Shown here piece after piece: positions 12,340 through 25,095 of a stretch of DNA of 64,000 nucleotides (position 1 is its first letter; the number at the start of each line of letters is the position of its first letter). Origin of the DNA: Epiperipatus broadwayi (Eukaryota > Onychophora > Udeonychophora > Euonychophora > Peripatidae); contig JAQFVV010006221.1 in assembly GCA_028023455.1 (NCBI GenBank), positions 10,654,825-10,718,824 of the forward strand, written 5' to 3'. A program made the translations under genes and the position numbers. Under the pieces are notes generated by a model. The model had not been told where the DNA came from. It saw nothing but the letters and a program-made list of their open reading frames with translations, and did not search any database.

Positions 12340-12950
12340 TTAATCGATATTTTTATCATCTTAAGAGAGATAGTGGTGAGTGAAGCTCCACTTTGTTTCA
12401 TGGACCTATTTGTAGATGCTATAGACTTCAGTTTGGTTTGACCTTTGTTGACTTCTTTTGGTATCAGACTGGTATTTCCTTCTTTTCTTTTCTGCATGAT
12501 CAGTGGGGTCCAAGTTTTCTGATTCAGTTAGGTCTGGTGATAAATTTTCTAATGGCCTTCTCCCAATATGAGATTGACCTCCTTCAAGGTCTGATCTTAA
12601 TTTCCTATAATTCTTGTGTTTGATGGGTTTAATGGGTTGTATTCCTTGTAGGGGAAGGAATTTGTCATCTTTAAAGGTTTCTATATCTGTAGGGGTCATG
12701 TCTATGATGGTGGCTGAGGATAAGCTATCTTTACTATGTGGTTCTGGTGGTGAAATGTTCATTGGGATGACGGAGACTCCAGGAATAGATGGAATATCTA
12801 TTGAGATGCCTGAGGCTTTAATAGCCCCCAATTGCATCCTGGAGTCTTCCATATTTCCAACTGTTATCAATCCCCTTGTAGGTCAATTATTACTATCTAA
12901 TAGGACTGATCCAGGAACATCACAATTTTCTTTTGCATATTATTAAGCAC
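12340..12950 (-). pseudogene. Coding relic of unknown protein (decayed exon or processed pseudogene)
   Basis: A minus-strand frame of about 155 codons (12870 down to 12406) has complex, ordered-looking sequence such as KASGISIDIPSIPGVSVIP and a basic KKRRKYQSDTKRSQQRSNQ tail. The frame continues upstream of its left-hand stop: TGA near 12890 is preceded in frame by sense codons reading KENCDVPGSVLLDSNN. This suggests one premature stop in a longer ancestral frame. Downstream a second frame overlaps (12497-12306) and may mark a frameshift. Composition is clearly less AT-biased than the flanks. I do not recognise the family. The Ser/Pro/acidic middle and basic end would suit a nuclear protein, but that is a guess. 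Confidence 0.5.
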
Positions 12951-13245
12951 TATGAAGCTCCATCAAGAAAACATATCATACTAATAATAAGAGCGCCATA
13001 ATATCAAGTAGATATTCATATATTTAATTGGTATTATCAATACATATGCTTTAAAATATATTTGGTGTTATGATATAAAATATTTTCTTCTTAAACAAAA
13101 TCAGTAATTTCCATGCATATGCTTGGCTAAACATTATTAACTGATTTGAATAACAACTAAGAAAATTTCACTGAATTCTAATAAAAAGAAAAATGAATAG
13201 ATTTAATTATTACTGTCATTTATATTGTAACTATTATCTCTAAAC

Positions 13246-13402
13246 ATCACACTGATGAAGGCCACAAGCCAGAAACTAGTCTGAGGATATTGGATGAGTA
13301 GGCACTAGATAGGGATTTTATGCACAAGCCTTCTGGCATCCATTGATTATTTTGGCTTGCACTGAATGGCACTACTGTATGGAGTGTTTTGCCTGTTTTA
13401 AC
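13246..13402 (-). repeat. Family A copy with hammerhead-like core
   Basis: Reverse-oriented family A sequence ending at the GGCAAAACACTCCATACAG terminus. The plus strand carries CTGATGA at 13252, then AGGC-loop CACAA-GCCA, GAAA, and CTAGTC before TGAGGA. Stem I is reduced to about two pairs because the upstream side has decayed, so cleavage is unlikely. Confidence 0.75.
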
Positions 13403-13499
13403 TACTATATCTACAAAAACTTCAAAAAATCATATAATTTAAATACAGCCTGTTCCATTTACTAATGCAAATGTAAGATGACTGGACAAATAGAATAGT

Positions 13500-14150
13500 A
13501 TATATATATATATATATTATTTACGATATTTAAAACATTGTAAAGAAAAAAAACAAGTTTAAAAATGACACAAGAAATAATGATATTGTCAAATATCACA
13601 TGAAAAATCATGTTTTAACTAATAGATTAGGGAAAAAATACTAGGAAAGCAAAGAAATTTTGTCTCTTAGGGCTTATAAACCACCTGCAGGTGACACATT
13701 TTTCTGTCAAAAAATAAGTAAGAATGATGTCTTAGAACAACTTCCCTTTTTTAAAGACTAAATAAATGTTCTCATGCTAATATGGTTGACAAGAAAAATA
13801 GTTTAGGACAATAGTAGTTTATATAAAATTATTTAACAAAAAAAATTATCATTGACATTTGTCTAAAATGACAAATTAAATAACTTCAATTTTTTTTATT
13901 TATATAGAAGATATATATATATATATTTTTACAGTAACATCAAAATTACAATATTTCACTACAATTATAATAAAATAAAAATCGTGTTAAATTTTTAAAA
14001 TAAAATAAAAAATTGTTTTTTTTTTAAAGATAGAACATTAAAGCCTAATGGATATTTAGACCATCGCTAAAGTCAATGAACATTAATTAAAAATAGAAGT
14101 AATTTCCTAATTTGTTTTTTGACAAGAATTTATATACATGGTTATAATTC
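13500..14150. other. AT-rich DNA, no gene recognised
   Basis: Starts with a short AT array. No coding or repeat family identified. Confidence 0.5.
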
Positions 14151-14410
14151 GAGGGAATTTGAACTTAGACATTCAAACTCCCTTGATGTCCAATAAACGT
14201 ATTTTGTGCTGAACCAGCACTCATCAGTTGGCACAGATCATCTCTCGCACACATACATATATATTCAGCGCTCAGTTTATATTAAAATAGCAAATCTTCA
14301 AACTTTAATGGACAGGCTTCAATCCACTTCACTCTCCAATTTTTTAGCTGTCCATATCATTGAAAATCTGGTGATGGCAAACATCTTAATATAAACCGAG
14401 CACTGATTAT
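14150..14410. repeat. Family D single-arm copy
   Basis: Matches the 9.19-9.90 kb fold-back arms, including AACCAGCACTCATCAGTTGG, the ACACACAT tract, a GCTCAGTTTATATTAA segment and the AGGCTTCAATCCACTTCA region. The reading frame at 14206-14394 lies wholly within the repeat and is not a gene. Confidence 0.75.
14190..14231 (-). ncRNA. Hammerhead ribozyme-like motif, family D copy at 14.2 kb (G12 mutated)
   Basis: On the minus strand, stem I is CCAA with TTGG. The core CTGATGA is intact. Stem II is five perfect pairs, GTGCT with AGCAC, around loop GGTTC. Next comes AAAA where GAAA is required (G12 to A), a TACGTTT stem III remnant, then the A at the cleavage position. It has the best-preserved stem II of family D but a probably inactive core. 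Confidence 0.6.
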
Positions 14411-15185
14411 ATATTGTAGTGGTAAGTGGTTTGAATCACCAAGCACGTTACTTTGGTCGCCAAATTATTATAGTGGAATCACTGTAAACATCAAGCCTGA
14501 GTTGGTGTGGCCAATTATTATACAATAAGTGGTATTGTCAATCATCATCATCATCCCACAGTTAGATAGCCAAATTTTGTAATAGTATGGAATCACAGCA
14601 AATATCGAGCAGTTGGTGTTGTACCATAATCTTAGTATCTATATACAAATACCTGGTCCATTACTATGTAGTTATAACTAACTGATTGTGTTTTATTATT
14701 TGAGATGGGGTAATTAATATTCATTTTTTGAAACATCACTCAGTTCCCACCTTTATAAGATCAGCTCCTGGGTCTTAGAGTCACTTTGCCTTTGATGGGA
14801 GCTTGGAAGTCTGAGTTTAAATCTCCTCTAATTACATCTAGGTTAAAAGTATATATAATATACTTGCATTTAAATAATACATGGTAATTAGCACATTCAA
14901 CTGCTATACTCATGACCAAAAGTCCGAATTCAGATTAGATAAAAGTTGGATTTTTTTTGCCAATTTACAAATTAGCTTAGGACTTTCCATGAGCTGTCAT
15001 GACGTTTTTTAATGGATTACTTAAAATTTTAGTTTATTTTTTAATTATTATATATCGGTCTTACTAAGGTAAATCTAAAATACCGTAGTGAACCGTAGTG
15101 ATTTTAAAAATTTATAGATTATAATATCTGCTTAAACAATAATACACAGAATGGAGCAAAAAATGTAATACAATTTATCACATTA
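14411..15185. other. Unassigned DNA with minor internal repeats
   Basis: Two loosely similar blocks near 14440-14500 and 14560-14640 share CCAAATT, ATGGAATCAC and AGTTGGTG strings, suggesting an old duplication. A tRNA-like string (AAGTCTGAGTTTAAATCTCC) near 14807 resembles the outer end of family D. No gene. Confidence 0.35.
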
Positions 15186-15195
15186 AAAACATCTG

Positions 15196-15302
15196 GTTGT
15201 TAGCCGAGAGGTCAGCACAGCCGCTTTGCAAGCAAGCAGTTGGTTGCACACGGTTGTTGCGGGTTCGCCTCACGACCGATGCTATGACATATGGAAAAAA
15301 AA
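15196..15302 (+). mobile_element. tRNA-derived SINE, family S1, with target duplication
   Basis: A short (about 107 bp) tRNA-like unit: A-box region GCCGAGAGGTCAGCAC, a TTTGCAA anticodon-like loop, B box GGGTTCGCCTC, then GCTATGACATATGG and a poly(A) tail. The direct repeat AAAAACATCTG flanks it at 15185-15195 and 15303-15313 (partly poly-A). Two more copies are at 24986-25095 and 57216-57318. The anticodon-like TGC would be Ala, but the element need not derive from tRNA-Ala. Such tRNA-only SINEs rely on LINE machinery. Confidence 0.85.
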
Positions 15303-15309
15303 AAAAACA

Positions 15310-16250
15310 TCTGAAAAAATTTGGGAATATATTTTTCTAAAATAACTTACAACTTTTTAGGCAAAAATATGACTAATTGAAAAATAATTATGACCAATTA
15401 ACATATTAATATTAATGGCTAAAAAAATTACTCTAAATATTTTAATCTCTGAAATTTTTGTATTATAATTATTATTACAAGTTATTTTATATCCTTTTTG
15501 TTTTTAACATGTTTATTTCTATCTCAAATTACTTTAACATTATTACTATTCACAACTTCTTAAAGTCATTTCCTGCCAGAAACTGTTTTATTCCCAGCCA
15601 CACGGCTGTTATTAATATTATTTTCAAACAATATTCATTTATTTTTAATCCAAAGCCATGCATTTCATAGATAATAATTTTATTTCTGTTATCTTATTTA
15701 TTTTATCTTTTCTGAGAACAAATGTATAATTTTAACATAAAGCTTCTGCAGTTGTTTATATTGATTACATAATAATATCTTTTCTTTTTCTTCTTTTTTT
15801 TTTTTACCAATCAATACGATATATTTACCGAAATGATCCAATGCAATCTACTGAATGTTTTTTTCCAAATTTATAAAAGAATTTATTGACTCTTTTTACA
15901 AAGATCTGTCAACTTGCATTAACTCAAGTACGAATTTTTACTCATATTTTTTTAAAATATAGACTGCTTATTAATTAATACATTCTGTATTTTAATAATT
16001 ATTTAGACATAGTGTGTATGTGCATATGCATTTATATATTCACAATTTAAAAACAAGCAGATTGCTGTGTGCTTACAAATTAAGTTCAGGCTCATGCTAA
16101 CTACGGTCTGGCTGGAATACATTTTTAATATGAAAGTGTTTATCAGTCAATATAGAACATTAGAGAAGCAGTTAACATTCTTAAATTTGTATATAGTAGA
16201 TAAAGTTGTATGTAATAAAATGTGCTAGAATCACAAATATTCTAAATATA
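15310..16250. other. AT-rich DNA, no gene recognised
   Basis: Short frames only. T-rich runs near 15780-15810. No recognised relic. Confidence 0.5.
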
Positions 16251-16254
16251 TGTT

Positions 16255-16605
16255 ATTATCATCATCGTTTTCAACCATTACCAATCCACTGTAAGATGAT
16301 GGTCTCTCCTAGTTCAATCCATCTTCTCCTATCTCTAGCCTCTCTTTTCCACATCTCGCAGCACATTTCTTTATTTCATACATCCATCTTACATGTAGTC
16401 TCTTTCTATGTCTTTTACAATCTCTTGGAATCTAGTTTCATTTATTATCATTTCGTCTAGAAATATGCCCAGCTCAACTCCACTTCAGTCTCTTAATTTT
16501 TTCAATGATGTCAATAACATCTGTTTGTTCTCTCCCCCATGTATTTTGTTTTTGACCTCTTGTTATTCCTAACATACACCTTTCTATACCTCATTATACT
16601 ATCTA
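16255..16605 (-). pseudogene. LINE 3'-end relic (C-terminal region of non-LTR reverse transcriptase ORF)
   Basis: Minus-strand translation with frame corrections gives the C-terminal LINE signature: MLGITRGQKQNTWGREQTDV, then IIEKIKRLKWS-stop-AGHISRRNDN, then IPRDCKRHRKR, with a final GATGATGATAAT microsatellite-like tail. Related fragments occur at 26085-26390, 42340-42655 and 59600-59900. The W.GH(I/V).RR.DN pattern is typical of several non-LTR clades, and I do not assign one. 5'-truncated and broken by stops. Confidence 0.75.
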
Positions 16606-16661
16606 TTATGTTTAACAAAAAAAAAATCAAGTCAGATGTCAAATAAACTAATTTAATAAAC

Positions 16662-16701
16662 ACCTCACTGATGATGCCAGTAGCAAAAACCAGTCTGGGG
16701 T
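16662..16701 (+). ncRNA. Hammerhead-like motif, diverged family A copy
   Basis: Stem I ACCTCA pairs over six positions with TGGGGT (one G-T wobble). Core CTGATGA is intact. Stem II is TGC with GCA around loop CAGTA, a different helix from the TGGC/GCCA of other copies but still paired. Then AAAA in place of GAAA, CCAGTC, and stem I. G12 is mutated, so activity is unlikely. Confidence 0.5.
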
Positions 16702-16861
16702 TGGGTATATTCTGAAAGCTTGTTAAGAGCTTATTTTTGAGCTCTATATATAACTATATCATTTAATATGCCAATTCCATTCTTACATTTAGTTTGCCAA
16801 TTTTATAAATGAATATGCTGGCCCAAGATAGATTACTCATTACAGGAGTTATATAGATGCT

Positions 16862-16888
16862 GTATATATATATATATATATATATATT
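16862..16888. repeat. AT microsatellite
   Basis: About 13 AT units. A Tyr-Ile reading frame across it is an artefact. Confidence 0.9.
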
Positions 16889-16979
16889 ATAACCTACACT
16901 CCCAACACCGCTCATATACGTTACATGAGCGAAATGCCCAGGTGCCAGTTCTATTAATGAATAGAACAATATAACAAAA

Positions 16980-19900
16980 TATATAATATAAAATTATTAC
17001 TGAGACTCTATATTTAAGTTTATGTTCAGTTCAGCTCAGTGGGAGGCTATAGGCAGTTCATAAGATATATGATAATAAATGAATAAAAGAAGAAATATTA
17101 TAAAACATTCAATATAATGTAAATTCCTTTGTTAATTAATTGTATGATAAAGAATCCTAATGTTTACTTAGTACAGTCTATTAAAATATACTTTAAACTT
17201 AATTTCTTCCTTCATCCAAGTATAACACATATCAGCTTGCTATAATTATATTCTTAAACAATTCTATGACTTGGCATATTATAATCTAAACACCTACTTT
17301 AATGCCAATCAAGAAATACATAATAAGATCTCTGGGAATTTTAACAAACACAGTTGAATTAATAAACTACATTGGCCCATAAGTTATAATTCTAAAGTAT
17401 GACAAAAATGTAATAAAACAAATTGACTAAAATATTTTACTGTGTTTCAATAATAAAATAATGATAGAGATAGGGTATTTTAATCTCATATCATCATCTA
17501 ACAAATATACTGATTTGGCAACCTGTCTAATACGTTTATCAAGTGGCAAATGTTCTTTTATAATGTTTGGATTAAGAAAACAATATTGTCAGACACTAGC
17601 AACTTTAATATTATAACTCTAAAATAATGTATCTGTTTTATAATAGATTTATGAAATGTGGAGATGTGGAAATGGAAATACGAATGTACACAAGAATAAC
17701 TCAAGACACAGTTCTTAAGATTTTAAATAACTAAAACAAATCATTTATTATAACAAATAAAATAAATTTGGTTTAACATAAGATTTTCAAATGGGCTCTT
17801 TGTTTACAGACTTTTAAATTATTAAATAAATTTTTAGCATCAGTTTGGGATTATCCCTACCATCTAAACAAATTAATAATAAAACTTAAATATCCCGACT
17901 TTGAACACATACTTTGCTTGCATGTTTCATCTATATGACCATAAATAAATGACATATTATATTATTAGCACAATATATATATATATAGATATAGGTACTT
18001 TCGAGAGGATATTACTGTTGGTTAACAAAATAAATCAAATCATTTATATTTGGCTTTCAGCAAAGCAACTTTCTATAATTGACTAATAATAACTTTTAAT
18101 TACGTATATCTTTCATTCATAGCAACAAAATCATGTTTATTCTGATGATTTGATGATTGATAACTTTTATTTAAATAAATACACTGTATTTTAAAATATT
18201 TATTTCCGGTTTTAATCTTAATATTTTATACTTCTATTAAATGAATGTAGTATATTTCAAAAGCATTTATTTCTCATTTTTAATTTCAATAATTCTATAC
18301 TCTATATACGCGATATTATTTATATTACGCGTGTGTGTGCACGTTCAAGCAGCAATAATGTAAAACAATCTTTTCTATAAACTCTCCATTCATTAAGAAA
18401 ATATCATACAATTATTTTATTTCGAACAATGTCGTAATTCATCAATAAATATGACACTAATACTACATCAGGAGTTAATCTAACAATTTATCTAGCCACA
18501 TATTAATTAACACAAAGCTATATTTTCATGATTTTACATACTATACGTTATAAAGGGAATCTACATGAGGAGCAGATAACTTTTACCGAACACTTCTACA
18601 ATAATTCATTACCAAGAATCCAAGAAAAACGTCACATAACTTCCTAAAAATCATTTAATCATATTTCAACAATAACTCCTCTACTTCTAAATACATTATT
18701 GGTGGGGATTTTAATTCCTCGTCACCATGGCCCTAAGAACATCACTTCAAAAAAATATCATTAATCATACGCATATAAAATAAACTAGGCTCTACTCATG
18801 GAAAATTAATAACATATACTAAATAAGCAAGATCTTTTATTCCTGCAGACATTATAACGCAATCAAATTTCTTTCTATTCTCATAGCTTATCTAAATATC
18901 GAACATCATAAATACATGCTGGCAGATAAATACATACAGGTAATATATCAATCCGTTCAACTCAGAAGAATACGACAATGTATGAAATTTATGCATAAAA
19001 TATTCACAAACTGAATTCTATCAAACAAATATCATAATTATGCAAAAACAAACACACACCCGCGAATAAAAATTATATATAATATTAACTCTAAATTACA
19101 CTCTAAGCAGGTAATACGATAATTAAATATTGCATTAAGGCATAACTTTTAATTTAATAAACTTTAAGTTACTTTTTAAAATTTAACGGTACTAATTATT
19201 ACGAATGAACTCTTTTTATATCTAACAAACTATTTCTATTATAAGTTCGCTGATTTAAACAAAGAACAACCTTTTCACTTTGAGATTATAAAGTATACAA
19301 AATAAATGTAAACCTCTCTAATAATATATTTAAAAAAATATTTCTTTCATCCTTGTAAGGAAACAATAAGACCTATTTGAACACAATCAATTTTTTTACC
19401 GGGGAGACGGTCTTGAAAATCAAAATAACACAGATTATAAATGAACATAAGAATAAATAAAACCTATCTACCTATCATATACATTAGTTATGACAAGCAA
19501 TAAAAAATAAATAAAAGACACAAAAGTTATTAGTTTTGTAACTTAAAATAAAAGTTCATTTGCAAAGCTCTGCTCCGGGTTTATGAAATAATATGGGACA
19601 CATTCCAAACCAAGTTTAAACTAAAATAAACTTTTGCAGTATAACTTAAAAAAATATATATAAGCATAATTTAAATATGCCCAGCATCTTTCAGTGTTCA
19701 TAGCATATCCATTTGAGATACCAAATCACACGCAAGCAATTAATTTCTCCTTATTATACTGAAAATATGACATTTTCTGTGCAGTTCTGGATTAAATACG
19801 CGATTATCCTTAGTATTTTTTCTGAATAGCATTTAATAATACTTTAAATTGTCCTTAGTAATTCCATAATTAATAATGCTTTGTTTCATATTCCGTCCTT

Positions 19901-21360
19901 ATTGAAGAGAACAAAAATTACCAGCATTTCTATCCTACTATTCAATTTAAACAGAAGTAGCTTACATTTTATTTCCTTAATTTAAAATGCGCATTAGTTC
20001 CAGAAATATCAAATAAATGAATACTGTTATCTCTTTACGATGAACTTAAACATAATATGATCTATCAAAATAGACATATCCTTAGGTTTATGTATAATCT
20101 TCACAAAGAACACTACATGAAAAATAGTGAGAAATTAAAATATATTCTATAGAACAGTTCTGCATGTGTTTTCCATATATGTCAAAAAAAATATGTTGCT
20201 TAATGATACAACAATAATATTTATGTAAACCGTTCTTATTTAAAATGGCAATTAAGTGAAATAATGTAGACTGCACATTATTAACATACATTTTTAAAAG
20301 AGTAATAGTTATAAAGGGGTTAATTCAGAAGTGTTTAAATCGAAGAGAGTTAACCAAACCGACGTATCTTTTTTAAAACCTTAGAATTGCATTTTTTAAT
20401 TAATTTTTTCCATAATAAAATTCTGAAGCTCCTTTGGAAGTTTTTTACTCTAAAGTCTTTTCAAAGTCAATGTGACTTCAGTAACTGGCTTTAATTTTTA
20501 CAATACATGAACCACTGTTTACTGTCTACAATTACATTACAAAGAGCAAATCTTACACACCAGAGATCTTTGTTAAAAGCCCCCTTTAGAAAAGTTCATT
20601 TGCCTTTCCTAAGGTTACTCCCACACAACTTGCTAACTAACTAATTACATATGCAAAAACAAATCTTTTCAAAAAAAAAAAATCACTTTGATTTTTTTAA
20701 AACTAAATGAAGACAAGAAAAAAAAATACAAATAATAAAATAAATAGCTTTTACAAACTTGAAAGAAAAATGAATATTAATTAATTATCAAATAAAATGA
20801 TTAATCATTTATTCAGTTTATAAAATAATCCATTGATTTAACTATCTACTAATTATTGGAAAGAAATATATATTTATTAATTATTTAAAATAACTACTGT
20901 AGTTTAAATGTTTTTATTGTGAATGTACTATTGTTTGCTGTTATTAAAGATGAAAATGAAATGAAATATAATGCAGAATCATACAGGCATGCACATGCAC
21001 TACAACCTAAATATTAAACTATCTTAACTAAATATAATTGAAACTGCTATTAACTGTTGACAAAAGGATAAGAATTAATGAATAAAGGATTTTGAAACCA
21101 TTCAAATAATATTATACTAACGCAGGATAACTTTGCATCTTTCCAACAAGATGTATCAATTCCATTAATACACAACCCCCCTTCCTTACATTAGATACCT
21201 CACTAACCACAATAATACTAATAAATACTTATAAAGTGGTCAGTAAACTGCACAGGCAACCCATATTTAAGCTTTAAGCAATCTCCAGCAAAAATTTTAA
21301 AATTCTAAGGCTATTTCATTTTTTTTAATATAATATAACTATTTATTTAAGATACAAAGT
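16980..21360. other. Long AT-rich block without recognised genes
   Basis: About 4.4 kb lacking the dispersed families A-E, SINEs and coding relics that fill the flanks. Small CpG-containing patches occur near 18307-18340 and 20358. The frame at 20088-20291 (minus, 67 codons) is isolated and low complexity. It may be ancestral single-copy intergenic or intronic DNA. Confidence 0.4.
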
Positions 21361-21363
21361 ATC

Positions 21364-21436
21364 TTAAACCCTTGTGCCCATTCAGATGGCCACTATATAT
21401 TTAAACCCTTTGCCCATTCAGATGGCCACTATATAT
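21364..21436. repeat. Two tandem 36-37-bp units
   Basis: TTAAACCC followed by (G)TGCCCATTCAGATGG and CCACTATATAT occurs twice back to back, with one extra G in the first copy. An AT run extends beyond to about 21451. Confidence 0.9.
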
Positions 21437-22279
21437 ATATATATATATATTAAAAATGTGACCAAATAATTAAGCTCAAATGTACTTCAGATTCAACCTA
21501 GCAACCAAAGATTTGGGTTTCAGACTAATGCTGAACAGTGATTTAATAGACAAAAAAACTGGTTACCTTAGATTCACATATATACACTATGGATCTTGGA
21601 TCCAAATCTTAATGTGTTTGATTTTCAAACTGCTAGGTTTAAATATCAGTATAAAAATAAAAAGGTAATTATTAAATAGTGTCAGCTTTCAGAAGTCAGT
21701 TAAACACACCAATTGTAAAAGTCTAGATATACTAGCTCTTAATATTCCTGATTTTACTTACATCTTACAGACTGAGTTTTGGTTTTAAAAGAAGGATGAT
21801 ATTAGTAAAATAATGCATTCTACCATATAAACCACTCTTGCTTTTTCTAAATATTTTTCAGCAATTTTATTTGTTATCCTATTCTTTCTAATGTGAAAGT
21901 TCTAATGTATATAGAAATTGTTTTTAGCTACATATTAAAGATTAAATAAATGAGCTTTAATGGTCATAATTCTAACCTTCTTGCATTTGACTTAATTATC
22001 TTTTTTTTTTTAGGAAAAAAAAAAGACTACTATTTAAAAACAAATTTTATGATTACATTGCAAGCAACACTATATTATTTCAAATCCATTTTTTTCTATA
22101 ATTTTTCACAATTGTTTTAAAATCTTATCAATTCTTCATATTTTGCAGTTGTAACTTCAGCTATTGCTTTTATAACTGCTCTTAAATTTCCATTTTTTTC
22201 TATCAATAATTGTTTTATTCTTGTAAATATATCTTTTCCAGTCAAATTCTTATTATCATACCATTTACATCTTTCTTAA

Positions 22280-22560
22280 ACACTTTATCAATATTTTTAT
22301 TTATATAAAACTAACAGTTTTGACTATCCTGCATAAAACTAACAGTTTTGACTATCCTGCATAAAACTAACAGTTTCGACTATCTTGCAGTCATCATCAG
22401 CGCTTTATCAGTATTTTTATTTATATCAAACTAACCATTTCGATTGTCCTGCAGTCATCATCTGAGCTTTATCAAACTTCCTCTCTCTAAGCTCTGATGA
22501 TGACTGCAGGGACAGTTGAAATTGTTTGTTTGATATAAATAAAAGTATTGATAAAATGTT
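22280..22560. repeat. Tandem and inverted repeat cluster with hammerhead-like cores
   Basis: Three 28-bp units beginning ATAAAACTAACAGTTT run from 22305 to 22388. They are followed by two diverged copies of a segment reading GCAGTCATCATC and, after a short spacer, an inverted copy (CTGATGATGACTGCAGG at 22496). On the minus strand near 22360-22395 the order CTGATGA, GACT, loop, AGTC, GAAA, ACT-GTT-AGT resembles a hammerhead core with stems II and III, but I find no stem I. Confidence 0.7.
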
Positions 22561-22824
22561 TATGAAAAGTGTAAATGGTATGATGTGTTAAAGTAGAAAT
22601 CAATACATAGGAAAAGAAGAAGTAGAAAATTATTATTATGTCATTTAAAAAAAAATTTGTTTTTAACCATTATTAGCTAATTTTATAGCTCTCCTTATTC
22701 AATACATTAATAATTTATATCATTTTAATACTCATAGTTTTCCACATTATTAATACTTTCATCACCAATCTAAGACTTTGATTTTTTTTTTTTCATAAAC
22801 TAAATATTTTCATTGTATTTATAT

Positions 22825-23130
22825 ATTGAATTATTTCCATCATCTATCTAATATGAGTATTGAATGTCTTTAGTAACATTTTATTTATTTAAATATTCCA
22901 AATACATTCAACTGTTAGTAAAGTACACAGATTAGTATATGCACAATGTTTTGAGAGTATTATTCTCCATTCTTCTTAAGGTGTTGCTGGGAATCGAACC
23001 TGGACCATTAGATTCTTGAGTATTGAATTTTAAGATAATGCTCTAACCAACTGAGCCATATAGTCCAATATATAAATGCAACTAAAACACCATCACAAAC
23101 CTTCAGAAAAACACTGAAGATATTCATTTT
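22825..23130 (-). mobile_element. tRNA-derived SINE, family S3, single copy
   Basis: Minus-strand sense: TATTGGACTATATGGCTCAG leads into an A box (TGGCTCAGTTGGTTAGAGC), then a loop region and a consensus B box (GGTTCGATTCC) within about 85 bases. The body then contains GAAGAATGGAGAATAATACT and AAAACATTGTGC and ends toward ATCATCTATCTAATATGAG. It matches either arm of the fold-back element at 8.19-8.74 kb, which fixes the family limits. Confidence 0.85.
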
Positions 23131-23139
23131 TAGTGGATA

Positions 23140-24930
23140 TAAATTATACAAATTTTTACATAATTATGTTTGTTTTCTGGTTTGATTTATTTTACATGAC
23201 TTACTGTTTTACATTTTGACTTTTGTTTTAATATCTTTATCTTATCAGTATATATATATATATATATATCATTCTTTTGGCTATTATTAATTTATCTGCA
23301 TTTTTTGACACTGCAATAAATATGCACTGAAATGAAAGGTAATTAAAAATTTTAAAAGAAATTGCAAACCATAAGTTTAACACTATAATTCTGACTTACC
23401 ACTGATGAATATTATATTACAATATTATTCTTTGCATTAACTCTGTGCATTAACATTCATTTGATCAATACAGATTAATCTGAGATTTAAAATGATAAAA
23501 AAATCAAGTCAGATGTCACATGGCTTAATTTAATAAAGCTCATATTTACAAATGTTATATCTCATTTACTGAATAATATGGAATGTCTACCTAGAATTGA
23601 ACAAGAGTTGACCATATGAAAAAAATATATATGTGTATTTAAAATCTTAAAAAAAACTCTAAATTCATATATCATTGGATAGTAAATCTTTTTGATATGG
23701 TATAAATTATCATTTTTATATGTTTAAATTATTTTCTACCAAATTCAATATATGTATCTGTTTGACATGCAATATAATTTCTTCAATTACTTTAATTGTA
23801 AACCTTATATTACCTTAATATTATGTACTAACTTGTTTTAAAATTTAAATGATATTTATTTTTATAATCTGTAGGTTATCATATGAAAATTTTTCTTATA
23901 ATTTAAAGAGCAGATAATTTTTATTATTCTGATATTTTTCTTGCGAAGTTATATTTTATATTATCTACTTCTTATTTTTAATATATTATTCTACAATTTA
24001 TTGTATTTCTCATTTCTCAGTATCAATATATTTAGTGTCCCATTTCTTTTTAACTAATTTTCAATTTTATCATTACATAATCATTATTTCAATATTAGTA
24101 TATCTTTTAGCCATGATATAAATGGATATCCCAAGAATACCTACCTGTTAAACTATATTAAGCTTTTCTTACAAAATTCTTATATAACTTAGTTTTTGAT
24201 CTCAAGACAATTCATTTCAGAATAAAAACACATCTCTAATTTATCCATAGCATTAATATGTTAATTACATTATATGTGTCTATATGATTTAGACAGATTA
24301 TAGGATAATAGATATGAGAACCTCTTGATCACATCATACAATTTTCTACTGACCAATGTTAGTTAATCTTACAACATCCACATTGCATCATATTAGTTTT
24401 TCAAAATATTTCTAAATTGATTGTAATTCTTAAGAGACTTTCATGGAGTTTATAAAAATAAATAGTAAAATTATAATGGGTATAAAATCTGGACTAGATA
24501 AACAACCAATTAAAACCGTCATCACAAGCAGAAATCACAATAACCAGAAATAATACTTTTAACCTGATCACCTCCTTTTAGTTTAAGTTGGATAATGCAG
24601 AAAATCTTCTTTTAATGTAATGTGACTTTAGCCTATAAAACAGTTATTTAGTTTTTACTTGGTTACATCTTAACTGAAATATTTCCAGGTAAATATTGAA
24701 AACCATTATAATTTAATATTAATCCATATAAGTACATATATAAAGCTAATTAATTATACATAAGAGACATTATTAAAATCAAAATGCTAAATAATATTGC
24801 ATACATATCATCATCATCCCTCAACAAAGAAAATACTTTCTCAACATAAATATATATAAAAACAAATATATTAGGCATATTATAACAATTTACAATTTGA
24901 ATTTTAATAAACAGTGTCACCATTAATCTA
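23140..24930. other. AT-rich DNA, no gene recognised
   Basis: No coding relic seen. AAAATCAAGTCAGATGTCA near 23500 also occurs near 16625, marking a small shared repeat. Otherwise unassigned. Confidence 0.45.
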
Positions 24931-24985
24931 TTTAATTGTCATCTTGTCATTTAAGATTAAATGACAACTATTATAACAGTAGTTT

Positions 24986-25095
24986 TTTATTTTTTTTAAG
25001 TGTCATAGCATCGGCCAAGATGCGAACCCGCAACCTGGGCAACTGCCTGCAAGTGCAAGGCAGTCGCGCTGACCTCTCGACCACCAATGCAAGAC
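24986..25095 (-). mobile_element. tRNA-derived SINE, family S1, minus strand
   Basis: Minus-strand sense shows GGTGGTCGAGAGGTCAGCGC, a TTGCACTTGCAG region, B box GGGTTCGCATC, GGCCGATGCTATGACACTT and a poly(A) tail. Flanking 15-bp direct repeats TTATAACAGTAGTTT (24971-24985) and TTATAACAATAGTTT (25096-25110) differ at one base. The 24936-25121 reading frame simply crosses it. Confidence 0.88.
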
